Shown here: piece by piece, positions 1 to 4,371 of the stretch
Layout: each line of letters opens with the position of its first letter
How positions within the stretch are numbered: the stretch's first letter is position 1
Assembly: GCA_023257145.1 (NCBI GenBank)
Contig: JALRDA010000082.1
Coordinates: 1 to 8,492 of the forward strand
Direction of reading: 5' to 3'
Length of the DNA stretch: 8,492 nucleotides
From: Candidatus Saccharimonadia bacterium
Lineage (GTDB): Bacteria; Patescibacteriota; Saccharimonadia; Saccharimonadales; Saccharimonadaceae
The notes under the pieces: generated by a model
Databases searched by the model: none
The model's input: only the letters and a program-made list of their open reading frames with translations
Told to the model about the DNA's origin: nothing
Program-made: the position numbers and the translations under genes

Positions 1-1
1 A

Positions 2-154
2 TATAATCAAGCTATTTGCGCTGAATATCAAAAACTCTATCAATCGTACGAAAACCTATACTCCACAAAACCAGTAGATTCGTCTTTTGAATCGTACGTC
101 CGACCAGGCTCGGCAAAAGGACAAATAGACCCGTGCTATGAAACCGGGAGCTAG
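2..154 (+). CDS. C-terminal end of an unidentified protein (5' truncated)
   Basis: An open frame enters from the left edge and runs 50 codons to a TAG. The visible tail is hydrophilic and rich in Tyr, Ser and Gln, with two cysteines (visible residues 6 and 45) and no membrane segment. A widely spaced Cys pair near the C-terminus is also seen in the pilins downstream, so an exported or pilin-like protein is possible, but the diagnostic N-terminus lies outside the window and the family cannot be named. The stop is 5 nt before the GTG of the next gene, and the GGGAG ribosome binding site for that gene is formed by its last codons, which suggests an operon. That dense packing is the main support that this is a real gene end. 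It could still be a chance open frame. Confidence 0.55.
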   Translation, partial: YNQAICAEYQKLYQSYENLYSTKPVDSSFESYVRPGSAKGQIDPCYETGS

Positions 155-159
155 TAAGC

Positions 160-363
160 GTGTTTAATTTATTAAGCCCATTTGAGACGCTATTTCTTTT
201 TACGATCACCGCGACCCATTACGCATGGCCATATGTAATCATCGCCGTGCTTGCACTGGCAGTCGTCCTATATATCAAGAAGCGACGGAAAGCCGCCGCA
301 GTAATTTTAATTATCTTGCTATTACTTTTTCTTGTGACCAACATGTTGTCTCGCTTTATATAA
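160..363 (+). CDS. Small two-helix membrane protein, 67 residues
   Basis: I do not recognise a family. The protein has a short, fairly apolar N-terminus, a first membrane segment at about residues 24-39, a very basic turn KKRRK (40-44), and a second segment at about 45-60, ending in a short polar tail. The basic loop would lie in the cytoplasm by the positive-inside rule, making a helical hairpin with both ends outside. The GTG start is preferred because GGGAG (146-150) lies 9 nt upstream. The gene follows the upstream stop by 5 nt, so it is probably co-transcribed with that gene, and it ends just before the promoter of the pilin operon. A role alongside pilus assembly is suggested only by position. 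Small hydrophobic frames can arise by chance, but the ribosome binding site and spacing argue for a real gene. Confidence 0.7.
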   Translation: MFNLLSPFETLFLFTITATHYAWPYVIIAVLALAVVLYIKKRRKAAAVILIILLLLFLVTNMLSRFI

Positions 364-378
364 ACACGCCGTCGATCT

Positions 379-407
379 TTGACCATATATTGCTAATGCT
401 TTATACT
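379..407 (+). promoter_or_regulatory. Sigma70-type promoter of the pilin operon
   Basis: TTGACC (379-384) and TATACT (402-407) are separated by exactly 17 nt. The expected transcription start is about 413-416, only 2-5 nt before the ATG at 418, and no Shine-Dalgarno sequence precedes that ATG. The first pilin mRNA is therefore predicted to be leaderless or nearly so. Confidence 0.8.
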
Positions 408-417
408 TTAACTACAG

Positions 418-909
418 ATGTGGGCAAAACAAAAACAATCCGGCTTTACTATTGTTGAACTACTAATTGTTATTGTTGTGATTGGCATTTTAGCAGCGAT
501 TACGATCGTAGCCTATAATGGCGTGCAGCAACGCGCACGAGATGCAGCACCAAAATCTGATTTACGCCAAGCGGTTACGGCATCAGAAATGGCGATTAAC
601 GACCCTGCGGTCAATTCGTATCCAAAGGGTGCAACTGACGTGCAAAATCTGAAAATTAAACTCACGCGTAGCGCTTATCGAGCTGCGTTATACTGCTATC
701 GATCAGGTGGCGACGCATGGGCAATGGTCGTCGAGACAACCGACAATAAAGCGTACTACGTTAACAACACAACAACAACACCGACACCTTTTCCTGATGT
801 CGTTGGCGGCAGAAGTGGGCAAGACATCTGCCCAGTTGCTGGTGTATCGGGACCAGGATGGCAGTGGTATTTAACACTTGGCGGCAGCTGGTGGGCAGGA
901 GCAGCATAA
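418..909 (+). CDS. Type IV pilin / pseudopilin-like protein (pilin 1)
   Basis: This is a pilin subunit of 163 residues expected to be processed by a prepilin peptidase, inserted in the cytoplasmic membrane and assembled into a type IV pilus. The leader is 9 residues (MWAKQKQSG) with cleavage after Gly9. The mature protein begins FTIVE, with the conserved Glu at mature position 5, followed by the hydrophobic assembly helix to about residue 32. The C-terminal part is a variable head with two cysteines (93 and 138) that may form the disulfide loop typical of pilin heads. A Thr-rich stretch lies at 118-123, and the tail is rich in Gly and Trp. The N-terminal 41 residues match those of the pilin at 2434 at all but one position, while the heads differ. 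It is the first gene of a tandem pilin operon. Which pilin is the major subunit cannot be told from sequence alone. Confidence 0.93.
   Translation: MWAKQKQSGFTIVELLIVIVVIGILAAITIVAYNGVQQRARDAAPKSDLRQAVTASEMAINDPAVNSYPKGATDVQNLKIKLTRSAYRAALYCYRSGGDAWAMVVETTDNKAYYVNNTTTTPTPFPDVVGGRSGQDICPVAGVSGPGWQWYLTLGGSWWAGAA
475..503 (+). repeat. 29-bp direct repeat, copy 1 (pilin helix coding)
   Basis: These 29 bp are identical to 1451-1479 and encode the central assembly helix (VVIGILAAIT). The second copy lies 976 bp downstream in the third pilin gene. Flanking codons carry synonymous differences, so this is the longest exact match found between the two genes. Confidence 0.85.
897..901 (+). promoter_or_regulatory. 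Shine-Dalgarno site for pilin 2, inside the end of pilin 1
   Basis: AGGAG lies 9 nt before the ATG at 911 and is built from the last Ala-Gly-Ala codons of pilin 1. It decides the start of pilin 2 at 911 rather than an in-frame TTG at 878, which would put 11 extra residues before MKRNTG and has no such site. Confidence 0.75.
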
Positions 910-910
910 C

Positions 911-1393
911 ATGAAGCGAAATACCGGATTTACTATTGTTGAACTATTAATCGTTATTGTTGTCATAGGAATATTAGCGGCAATTACGATTGTTGCGTTC
1001 AATGGCGTCCAGAATAGAGCAAATGACACCGCGATACGAAGCGATCTTGCGAACATCGCCAAGCAGCTTGAAACGATGAAAGCCACGTCTTCAACGACAA
1101 CATATCCGACAGCAACCGAACTAGCAAATACTAATAAGCTATCGGTCTCTAAAGGCTCGTATGAGAAATCTCGAAATAACCTCTACTACTGCAGGTCAAC
1201 CGACAGTACAAGCTATGCTATCGGTGCAGTTTCAACATCAGGTAAAGAGTTCTTTCTTGTTAACGGTGAGACTAAAGATGCAAGCGTAGCTGTTTGGGGG
1301 ACCTCGACATGCGCCCAAGTCGGCGGTCCTGGAGCCAATTCTGGCTATGATAGCGCCGGTACACCACCAAGCTGGGCATCCTGGATTAAATAG
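911..1393 (+). CDS. Type IV pilin / pseudopilin-like protein (pilin 2)
   Basis: This is a 160-residue pilin-like subunit. The leader is only 6 residues (MKRNTG) with cleavage after Gly6, then FTIVE with Glu at mature position 5 and the hydrophobic helix to about residue 29. The region after the helix (NGVQNRANDTAIRSDLANIAKQLE) continues the amphipathic part of the N-terminal helix. The head contains cysteines 94 and 134 and is rich in Ser and Thr. The start at 911 is supported by AGGAG at 9 nt spacing and by the normal short leader. The ATG lies one base after the TAA of pilin 1, and the next gene begins 3 nt after this stop, so the three pilins form one transcription unit. It is probably a minor or alternative subunit of the same pilus (inference). 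Confidence 0.92.
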   Translation: MKRNTGFTIVELLIVIVVIGILAAITIVAFNGVQNRANDTAIRSDLANIAKQLETMKATSSTTTYPTATELANTNKLSVSKGSYEKSRNNLYYCRSTDSTSYAIGAVSTSGKEFFLVNGETKDASVAVWGTSTCAQVGGPGANSGYDSAGTPPSWASWIK

Positions 1394-1396
1394 TAG

Positions 1397-1954
1397 ATGA
1401 GAGTACGGCAACAATCCGGCTTTACTATCGTTGAATTATTAATCGTCATCGTTGTGATTGGCATTTTAGCAGCGATTACAATCGTGGCCTACAACGGCAT
1501 CCAGGCAAAGGCGCGTGACAGTGGGCGGATCGCCAAGATTAAAAGCATCGCCAAGGCAATCGAGATGTACAATACCGACAATGGCCGCTATCCACCGATT
1601 CTAGACGGCAATGGTCGTGAAACAACATGCGGGTCAACGACAGAAAACTGGGGACACTGCGACCGAAACCAAACCCTTGCGACGATGTTAGCGCCATATA
1701 TGCAAATTGACCCGACGTCATTGTCTGATGCGACGCAGCAAAGTTACTATTATCATTACACCAGTCAATCAAGCGATAACTATCAAACATACGGCATGAT
1801 GGTATACCTAGAGGGGACTGGCGGACAAAATGATGGCGGCTACTATTCTAATGCGTACGAGGTCGGCCCAAAACCAGCATATTGTGCATCCAAATATACT
1901 AGTACGAACGCTAACTGGACATCATACACGAGCCAATGCACAGGAGGCAACTAA
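1397..1954 (+). CDS. Type IV pilin / type II pseudopilin-like protein (pilin 3)
   Basis: This is the largest pilin here, at 185 residues. The leader is 8 residues (MRVRQQSG), cleaved after Gly8 before FTIVE. The conserved helix runs to about residue 31. After it comes IEMYNTDNGRYP (55-66), an arrangement typical of GspG-like pseudopilins, where a short Tyr/Asn-rich turn follows the long helix. The head has four cysteines (78, 88, 163 and 181), possibly two disulfides, and is rich in Tyr, Ser and Gly. The ATG directly follows TAGTAG, 3 nt after the previous stop, with no clear Shine-Dalgarno sequence, so translation probably depends on coupling to pilin 2. Its last codons contain AGGAGG, which serves the small ORF downstream. 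A minor pilin or tip component is plausible because of the longer head, but this is unproven. Confidence 0.92.
   Translation: MRVRQQSGFTIVELLIVIVVIGILAAITIVAYNGIQAKARDSGRIAKIKSIAKAIEMYNTDNGRYPPILDGNGRETTCGSTTENWGHCDRNQTLATMLAPYMQIDPTSLSDATQQSYYYHYTSQSSDNYQTYGMMVYLEGTGGQNDGGYYSNAYEVGPKPAYCASKYTSTNANWTSYTSQCTGGN
1451..1479 (+). repeat. 29-bp direct repeat, copy 2 (pilin helix coding)
   Basis: This stretch is identical to 475-503. An additional 19-bp exact match just upstream of each copy covers the cleavage-site codons (AACAATCCGGCTTTACTAT in both genes). Together they make pilin 1 and pilin 3 a potential pair for homologous recombination. Confidence 0.85.
1942..1947 (+). promoter_or_regulatory. 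Perfect Shine-Dalgarno (AGGAGG) for the 14-codon ORF
   Basis: AGGAGG is embedded in the codons for Thr-Gly-Gly at the end of pilin 3 and lies 10 nt before the ATG at 1958. It is 54 nt from the PAS gene start, too far to serve that gene directly. It is the strongest Shine-Dalgarno match noticed in the window. Confidence 0.65.
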
Positions 1955-1957
1955 ACA

Positions 1958-2002
1958 ATGTATCTATTGAAAAATCAACTTAAATATGCTACAATAGGGT
2001 AA
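1958..2002 (+). CDS. 14-residue small ORF (possible leader/coupling peptide)
   Basis: The frame reads MYLLKNQLKYATIG and stops at TAA 2000-2002, whose last A is the first base of the PAS gene ATG (TAATG overlap). A perfect AGGAGG lies 10 nt upstream. The peptide has alternating apolar and Lys residues but no recognisable motif. The promoter of the PAS gene lies entirely inside this ORF. A likely role is to carry ribosomes from the pilin operon to the PAS start when transcription reads through, since that start has no usable Shine-Dalgarno sequence. The alternative is chance: the interval is short, and the codons may be dictated by promoter sequence. Confidence 0.45.
   Translation: MYLLKNQLKYATIG
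1967..1995 (+). promoter_or_regulatory. Promoter of the PAS gene with extended -10
   Basis: TTGAAA (1967-1972) and TACAAT (1990-1995) are 17 nt apart, and TGC directly precedes the -10 (extended -10). The expected start of transcription is at about 2001-2003, essentially on the ATG at 2002, giving a leaderless mRNA. Confidence 0.75.
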
Positions 2003-2403
2003 TGATTCCGCTAAGAAACAGGCTCGACCGACTCGAAGATGCACTCCACGCAGCCGAGATAGCCTGGTGGGAAATTGAATTTCCAAGCGGCACCGTCTTT
2101 TTCTCTGAGAAGAAAACACAGATGCTTGGATATGACACTTCCAAGGATTTCTTTCATTACACGCACTTTACCGATCTAGTACACCCTGACGACCTACCGG
2201 CAGCCATGCAGTCAATGATGGATCTAATGACCGGCAAGTCCGAGGTGTACGAAACAACGTATCGTATTCTTGCCAAAGACGGTTCGTATAAAACGTTTTA
2301 TGACAAGGGAAGTATCGTCTCAAGACTTGGTGATGAGTTTACTGTAGGCGGCATTGTCATGCTAGTCGAAAATAAGCAAAAAATCGCTATCGCCCACGCC
2401 TAG
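2002..2403 (+). CDS. Stand-alone PAS-domain protein, 133 residues
   Basis: This looks like a cytoplasmic sensor made of one PAS domain (PAS_3/PAC type) and nothing else. After a short helical start (MIPLRNRLDRLEDALHAAE), the PAS fold begins at about residue 20 with AWWEIEFPSGTVFFSEKKTQMLGY. It continues through the FxxLVHPDDLPAAM stretch (about 56-70) and a PAC-like segment with the typical Y-R-I-L-A-K-D-G-S-Y pattern (about 88-98), and ends with the last strand near residue 122. There is no kinase, GGDEF, HTH or membrane segment, so output must be through a partner. It lies between pilin 3 and pilin 4 and has its own leaderless promoter. No in-frame start exists upstream before a stop, which fixes ATG 2002. 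Regulation or steering of the pilus is a reasonable guess from position; the ligand or cofactor is unknown. Confidence 0.85.
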   Translation: MIPLRNRLDRLEDALHAAEIAWWEIEFPSGTVFFSEKKTQMLGYDTSKDFFHYTHFTDLVHPDDLPAAMQSMMDLMTGKSEVYETTYRILAKDGSYKTFYDKGSIVSRLGDEFTVGGIVMLVENKQKIAIAHA

Positions 2404-2412
2404 TTATTTTCA

Positions 2413-2432
2413 GCTGCTATACTAATAGCAGC
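2413..2432. repeat. Perfect 8-bp inverted repeat over the pilin 4 promoter
   Basis: GCTGCTAT (2413-2420), ACTA (2421-2424) and ATAGCAGC (2425-2432) form a 20-bp perfect palindrome with a 4-nt centre. It covers the whole extended -10 and the predicted transcription start, ending one base before the ATG. No T-run follows on either strand, so a terminator is unlikely. A dimeric repressor site is the natural reading (inference). Confidence 0.7.
2415..2423 (+). promoter_or_regulatory. Extended -10 promoter of pilin 4
   Basis: TGC plus TATACT (2418-2423) lies 10 nt before the ATG at 2434. No convincing -35 is seen at 16-18 nt upstream. A 13-nt string including this element (2415-2427) is repeated exactly at 6384-6396 upstream of the transporter gene. 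Confidence 0.65.
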
Positions 2433-2433
2433 A

Positions 2434-2931
2434 ATGTGGGCAAAACATAAACAATCTGGATTCACTATCGTCGAGCTATTGATCGTCATCGTGGTAATAG
2501 GCATTTTGGCTGCCATTACTATCGTGGCGTATAACGGCGTCCAGCAGCGCGCAAGGGCAACAAACGTACAGACTAACTTGGCGAACCTCGGCAAGATGGT
2601 GATGGTATACAATGCCGACAATGGCACACTTCCTGCATCGGACGCAGGCGTCAAAGAAGTATTGCAAAACGCCAAACAATGGGACGCGACACACAGCCTA
2701 AATACCCACAACTATCTATTCTGTGCGAGTGCAACTACATACGCCGTTATTAGCATGAACGCACCAGGCTTACCCGCGTATAGCGCCGGCACAGGCACGA
2801 CCGTCTATTACTGGTCATCAGACAAGGGTGTTGGCACATATGCGTCAGGTGCCGACAATAACTGGACGCCGAACTGTAACCTCGCTATGGGTGCTATTAC
2901 TTGGCGCCAAGTATCCGGCAACGTTAATTAG
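2434..2931 (+). CDS. Type IV pilin / pseudopilin-like protein (pilin 4)
   Basis: This is a 165-residue pilin-like subunit. Cleavage is expected after Gly9 of MWAKHKQSG, followed by FTIVE with Glu at mature position 5 and the hydrophobic helix to about residue 32. Residues 1-41 equal those of pilin 1 except residue 5 (His for Gln), although 24 of the 41 codons differ at the DNA level, 23 of them silently. The segment MVYNADNGTLP (56-66) resembles the post-helix turn of pilin 3. The head has cysteines 97 and 148 and is rich in Gly, Ala and aromatic residues. It has its own promoter with an inverted repeat, separate from the three-gene pilin operon, so it may be expressed under different conditions. 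The next gene has its own promoter 5 nt after this stop. Confidence 0.92.
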   Translation: MWAKHKQSGFTIVELLIVIVVIGILAAITIVAYNGVQQRARATNVQTNLANLGKMVMVYNADNGTLPASDAGVKEVLQNAKQWDATHSLNTHNYLFCASATTYAVISMNAPGLPAYSAGTGTTVYYWSSDKGVGTYASGADNNWTPNCNLAMGAITWRQVSGNVN

Positions 2932-2936
2932 CAGGA

Positions 2937-2964
2937 TTGACTTATTATATATTTGTTGTAAAAT
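2937..2964 (+). promoter_or_regulatory. Promoter of the orphan gene unit
   Basis: TTGACT (2937-2942) and TAAAAT (2959-2964) are separated by 16 nt and begin 5 nt after the pilin 4 stop. The expected start at about 2971 leaves a leader of roughly 105 nt before the TTG at 3078, unlike the other promoters in this window. Confidence 0.7.
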
Positions 2965-2989
2965 AGCATATGTACTTTAACATTGTTAT

Positions 2990-3034
2990 GGAGAGCTTTG
3001 TTGGCGTAACACGCTTGCACCCACCAAGCTCTCC
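2990..3034 (+). promoter_or_regulatory. Structured 5' leader element (long hairpin)
   Basis: GGAGAGCTT (2990-2998) pairs perfectly with AAGCTCTCC (3026-3034). Inside, GCGT (3004-3007) pairs with ACGC (3011-3014) around the loop AAC, and several further pairs are possible between the two. No T-run follows, so it is not an intrinsic terminator. It lies in the predicted mRNA leader, ending about 43 nt before the start codon, and could protect the mRNA, act as a protein-binding site or be part of a cis-regulatory RNA. It matches no riboswitch class that I recognise. Confidence 0.6.
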
Positions 3035-3065
3035 GTCACATGCGGCCGAGCCTACACTCCAGAAG

Positions 3066-3071
3066 TAAGGA
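3066..3071 (+). promoter_or_regulatory. Shine-Dalgarno site fixing the TTG start at 3078
   Basis: TAAGGA lies 6 nt before TTG 3078. The next in-frame ATG is at residue 44, which would remove a quarter of the protein, so the TTG with this site is the best start. Confidence 0.65.
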
Positions 3072-3077
3072 ACCGAC

Positions 3078-3557
3078 TTGGACAAAATAAGCGTTAATTT
3101 GGAGCACCACCTCCAGCTGCTGCGCGAGACAGGTGAGTGGGCCACCTACATTGCAATTCTCGACCCCGAGAAGGCCAAGCAGCACAAGGATCAGCTAAAG
3201 GCCTGGATGAAGCGCATCAAAACTGCGACCGATTCCGCGCCGAGGGAATATATCCTCGTCGAGGAGATTCCCGGCAACCAACTCTCAATCGCCGTCCAGA
3301 GAGATTCGATAAAGCTGCGGCACTTTCTGAGTGCCCATGCCATAACTCAGAGCACGTTCATTACAATCGTGCGAACCGAGATCGAACTTCAGGAACGCCG
3401 ATTCCAAGACATGGAAGTGTCGGCGCTCGGTGCATTCGTGCAGATGGGCGCATTCGACAACTCGACCTGGTATATAGCCGTCGAGGGGGTTGATTACGCC
3501 AACATCGAAGAGGTTATCGACCGCGCAATAACCATGCCTTTTGGCAATGACGCGTGA
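3078..3557 (+). CDS. Orphan soluble protein of unknown function, 159 residues
   Basis: I do not recognise a family. The product is soluble and mixed in charge, without signal peptide or membrane segment. The N-terminal third (about 8-50) looks helical and rich in Lys, Glu and Gln (DPEKAKQHKDQLKAWMKRIK). The rest alternates strand-like stretches (YILVEE, QLSIAVQ, FITIVRTEIEL, WYIAVEGV) with helices, suggesting an alpha/beta fold. The start is TTG with TAAGGA upstream. Codon choice differs from its neighbours: I count AAG:AAA 6:2, CAG:CAA 7:2 and GAG:GAA 9:5, against AAG:AAA 3:9 and GAG:GAA 3:7 in the next gene. It is monocistronic, with its own promoter, structured leader and strong terminator, and ends in TGA, the only TGA stop in the window. 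Recent transfer or high expression could explain the codon bias. Confidence 0.82.
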   Translation: MDKISVNLEHHLQLLRETGEWATYIAILDPEKAKQHKDQLKAWMKRIKTATDSAPREYILVEEIPGNQLSIAVQRDSIKLRHFLSAHAITQSTFITIVRTEIELQERRFQDMEVSALGAFVQMGAFDNSTWYIAVEGVDYANIEEVIDRAITMPFGNDA

Positions 3558-3613
3558 AAGAACCTCGTCCGACGGTCGCGTAGTGACGGAAGCCGTCCCA
3601 TACTAGGGCGTTA

Positions 3614-3657
3614 AGGGCGCTCGAGGCAATGACCTCGAGCGCCCTGTTTTCTTTTTT
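3614..3657 (+). terminator. Strong rho-independent terminator
   Basis: A perfect 13-bp GC-rich stem (3614-3626 with 3633-3645) with loop CAATGA is followed by GTTTTCTTTTTT (3646-3657). It closes the orphan gene unit. It is the only convincing intrinsic terminator in the window. A smaller hairpin (GACGG-AAG-CCGTC, 3585-3597) precedes it in the 3' untranslated region. Confidence 0.95.
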
Positions 3658-3659
3658 GA

Positions 3660-3665
3660 TATAAT
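3660..3665 (+). promoter_or_regulatory. -10 box of the HELLH gene
   Basis: Consensus TATAAT begins two bases after the terminator T-run and lies 9 nt before the ATG at 3675, predicting a transcription start about 2-3 nt before the start codon. The -35 region would fall in the terminator stem and shows no match. Confidence 0.65.
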
Positions 3666-3674
3666 GACATCCAT

Positions 3675-4283
3675 ATGAACGCCACCATTCCTGAGGTTAG
3701 AATAAAATACGCTTGGCTACTATCAAACGCGGCATCTGTCGTTATGAACGAAGCATGGGGCGACGGAACACCCCTACGTAGCTACAACGAGTACGTCAAA
3801 ATAGCAGAAAAATATCGTGAATGGTGGGCGCCACACAATGACGTCATTATGCATGGTATGTGCGACATGCTTGGACTGCAGTTTCGACAGAATATTATTG
3901 ACGTCAACGTCGCACCGTGGTTTACACCAATCAGCGACCCGATGGTGATTGGCCCGGCATTCCAAACACAGAACGATCTAGTCAACACACTCACCCATGA
4001 GCTGCTCCACCGGCTACTTACCGACAATACATCGTATGACTACGAACATAATTTTGTTCAAGATTGGAAAGAAATGTTTGGCACCAACCACGCAAAAAAT
4101 ATGTTAATCCATATTCCTATTCACGCATGTATGAAGAAGTTATACTTAGATATCCTAGATCGTCCAGATCTATTAGCACTTGATATCAAAACTGTTGAAC
4201 GTAATCCTCCGTATGCCAATGCCTGGAAATATGTGAACGAACACGATTACAATAAAATCATCGCCAAGCTTACACATAAATAA
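3675..4283 (+). CDS. Putative cytoplasmic zinc metallopeptidase-like protein (HELLH)
   Basis: A 202-residue protein with THELLH at residues 107-112 on a predicted helix. This is the HExxH signature in which the two His bind zinc and Glu109 is the catalytic base. A third ligand is not certain: candidates are His125, His146 or His150, or a Glu in the C-terminal stretch ERNPPYANAW (about 175-184). There is no signal peptide or membrane segment, so it should act in the cytoplasm. The sequence is rich in Trp, Tyr, His and Asn. The size and motif recall small zincins such as the ImmA/IrrE group, but no helix-turn-helix or ImmA-specific pattern is visible, so I do not assign it there. ATG 3675 follows a perfect TATAAT by 9 nt and has no Shine-Dalgarno sequence (leaderless). 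It lies upstream of the helicase, which has its own promoter 70 nt beyond this stop, so joint function is not implied. Confidence 0.75.
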   Translation: MNATIPEVRIKYAWLLSNAASVVMNEAWGDGTPLRSYNEYVKIAEKYREWWAPHNDVIMHGMCDMLGLQFRQNIIDVNVAPWFTPISDPMVIGPAFQTQNDLVNTLTHELLHRLLTDNTSYDYEHNFVQDWKEMFGTNHAKNMLIHIPIHACMKKLYLDILDRPDLLALDIKTVERNPPYANAWKYVNEHDYNKIIAKLTHK

Positions 4284-4353
4284 ACCTGTTACAATTTGCC
4301 ACGCCGATCCCATTGCCATCTATCCGAATTAACTTACTTTCCGTCACATAAAA

Positions 4354-4362
4354 TGGTATAAT
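4354..4362 (+). promoter_or_regulatory. Extended -10 promoter of the helicase gene
   Basis: TGG followed by TATAAT (4357-4362) lies 9 nt before the ATG at 4372. The -35 position (TTACTT, 4334-4339, 17-nt spacer) is weak. No Shine-Dalgarno sequence precedes the ATG, so the mRNA is predicted to have a leader of about 2-3 nt. Nothing else was found in the 88-nt gap 4284-4371. Confidence 0.7.
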
Positions 4363-4371
4363 CATACATCG

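Noticed and set aside
878..910. TTG at 878 as the start of pilin 2
   Set aside because: It would add 11 residues (TTG to the codon before ATG 911) ahead of the normal short basic leader and overlap the end of pilin 1; the AGGAG at 897-901 is correctly spaced for ATG 911.
2990..3034. Hairpin as an intrinsic terminator for pilin 4
   Set aside because: No T-run follows on either strand, and the predicted promoter for the next gene lies upstream of it.
3137..3493. 118-codon + strand frame inside the orphan gene
   Set aside because: It overlaps the better-supported 159-residue gene in another frame, has a low-complexity Arg/Pro/His-rich composition typical of a shadow frame, and its ATG has no matching ribosome binding site.
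3571..3597. Additional hairpin (GACGG with CCGTC) as a separate terminator
   Set aside because: The stem is 5 bp with no T-run; it is overshadowed by the strong terminator 17 nt downstream.
3555..3614. Read-through of the TGA at 3555-3557, or UGA read as glycine, adding 18 Arg-rich codons up to a TAA at 3612-3614
   Set aside because: Long genes here, including the 660-codon helicase and 698 codons of the transporter, contain no in-frame TGA, so UGA is a normal stop. The extension runs into the base of the terminator and looks like untranslated sequence.
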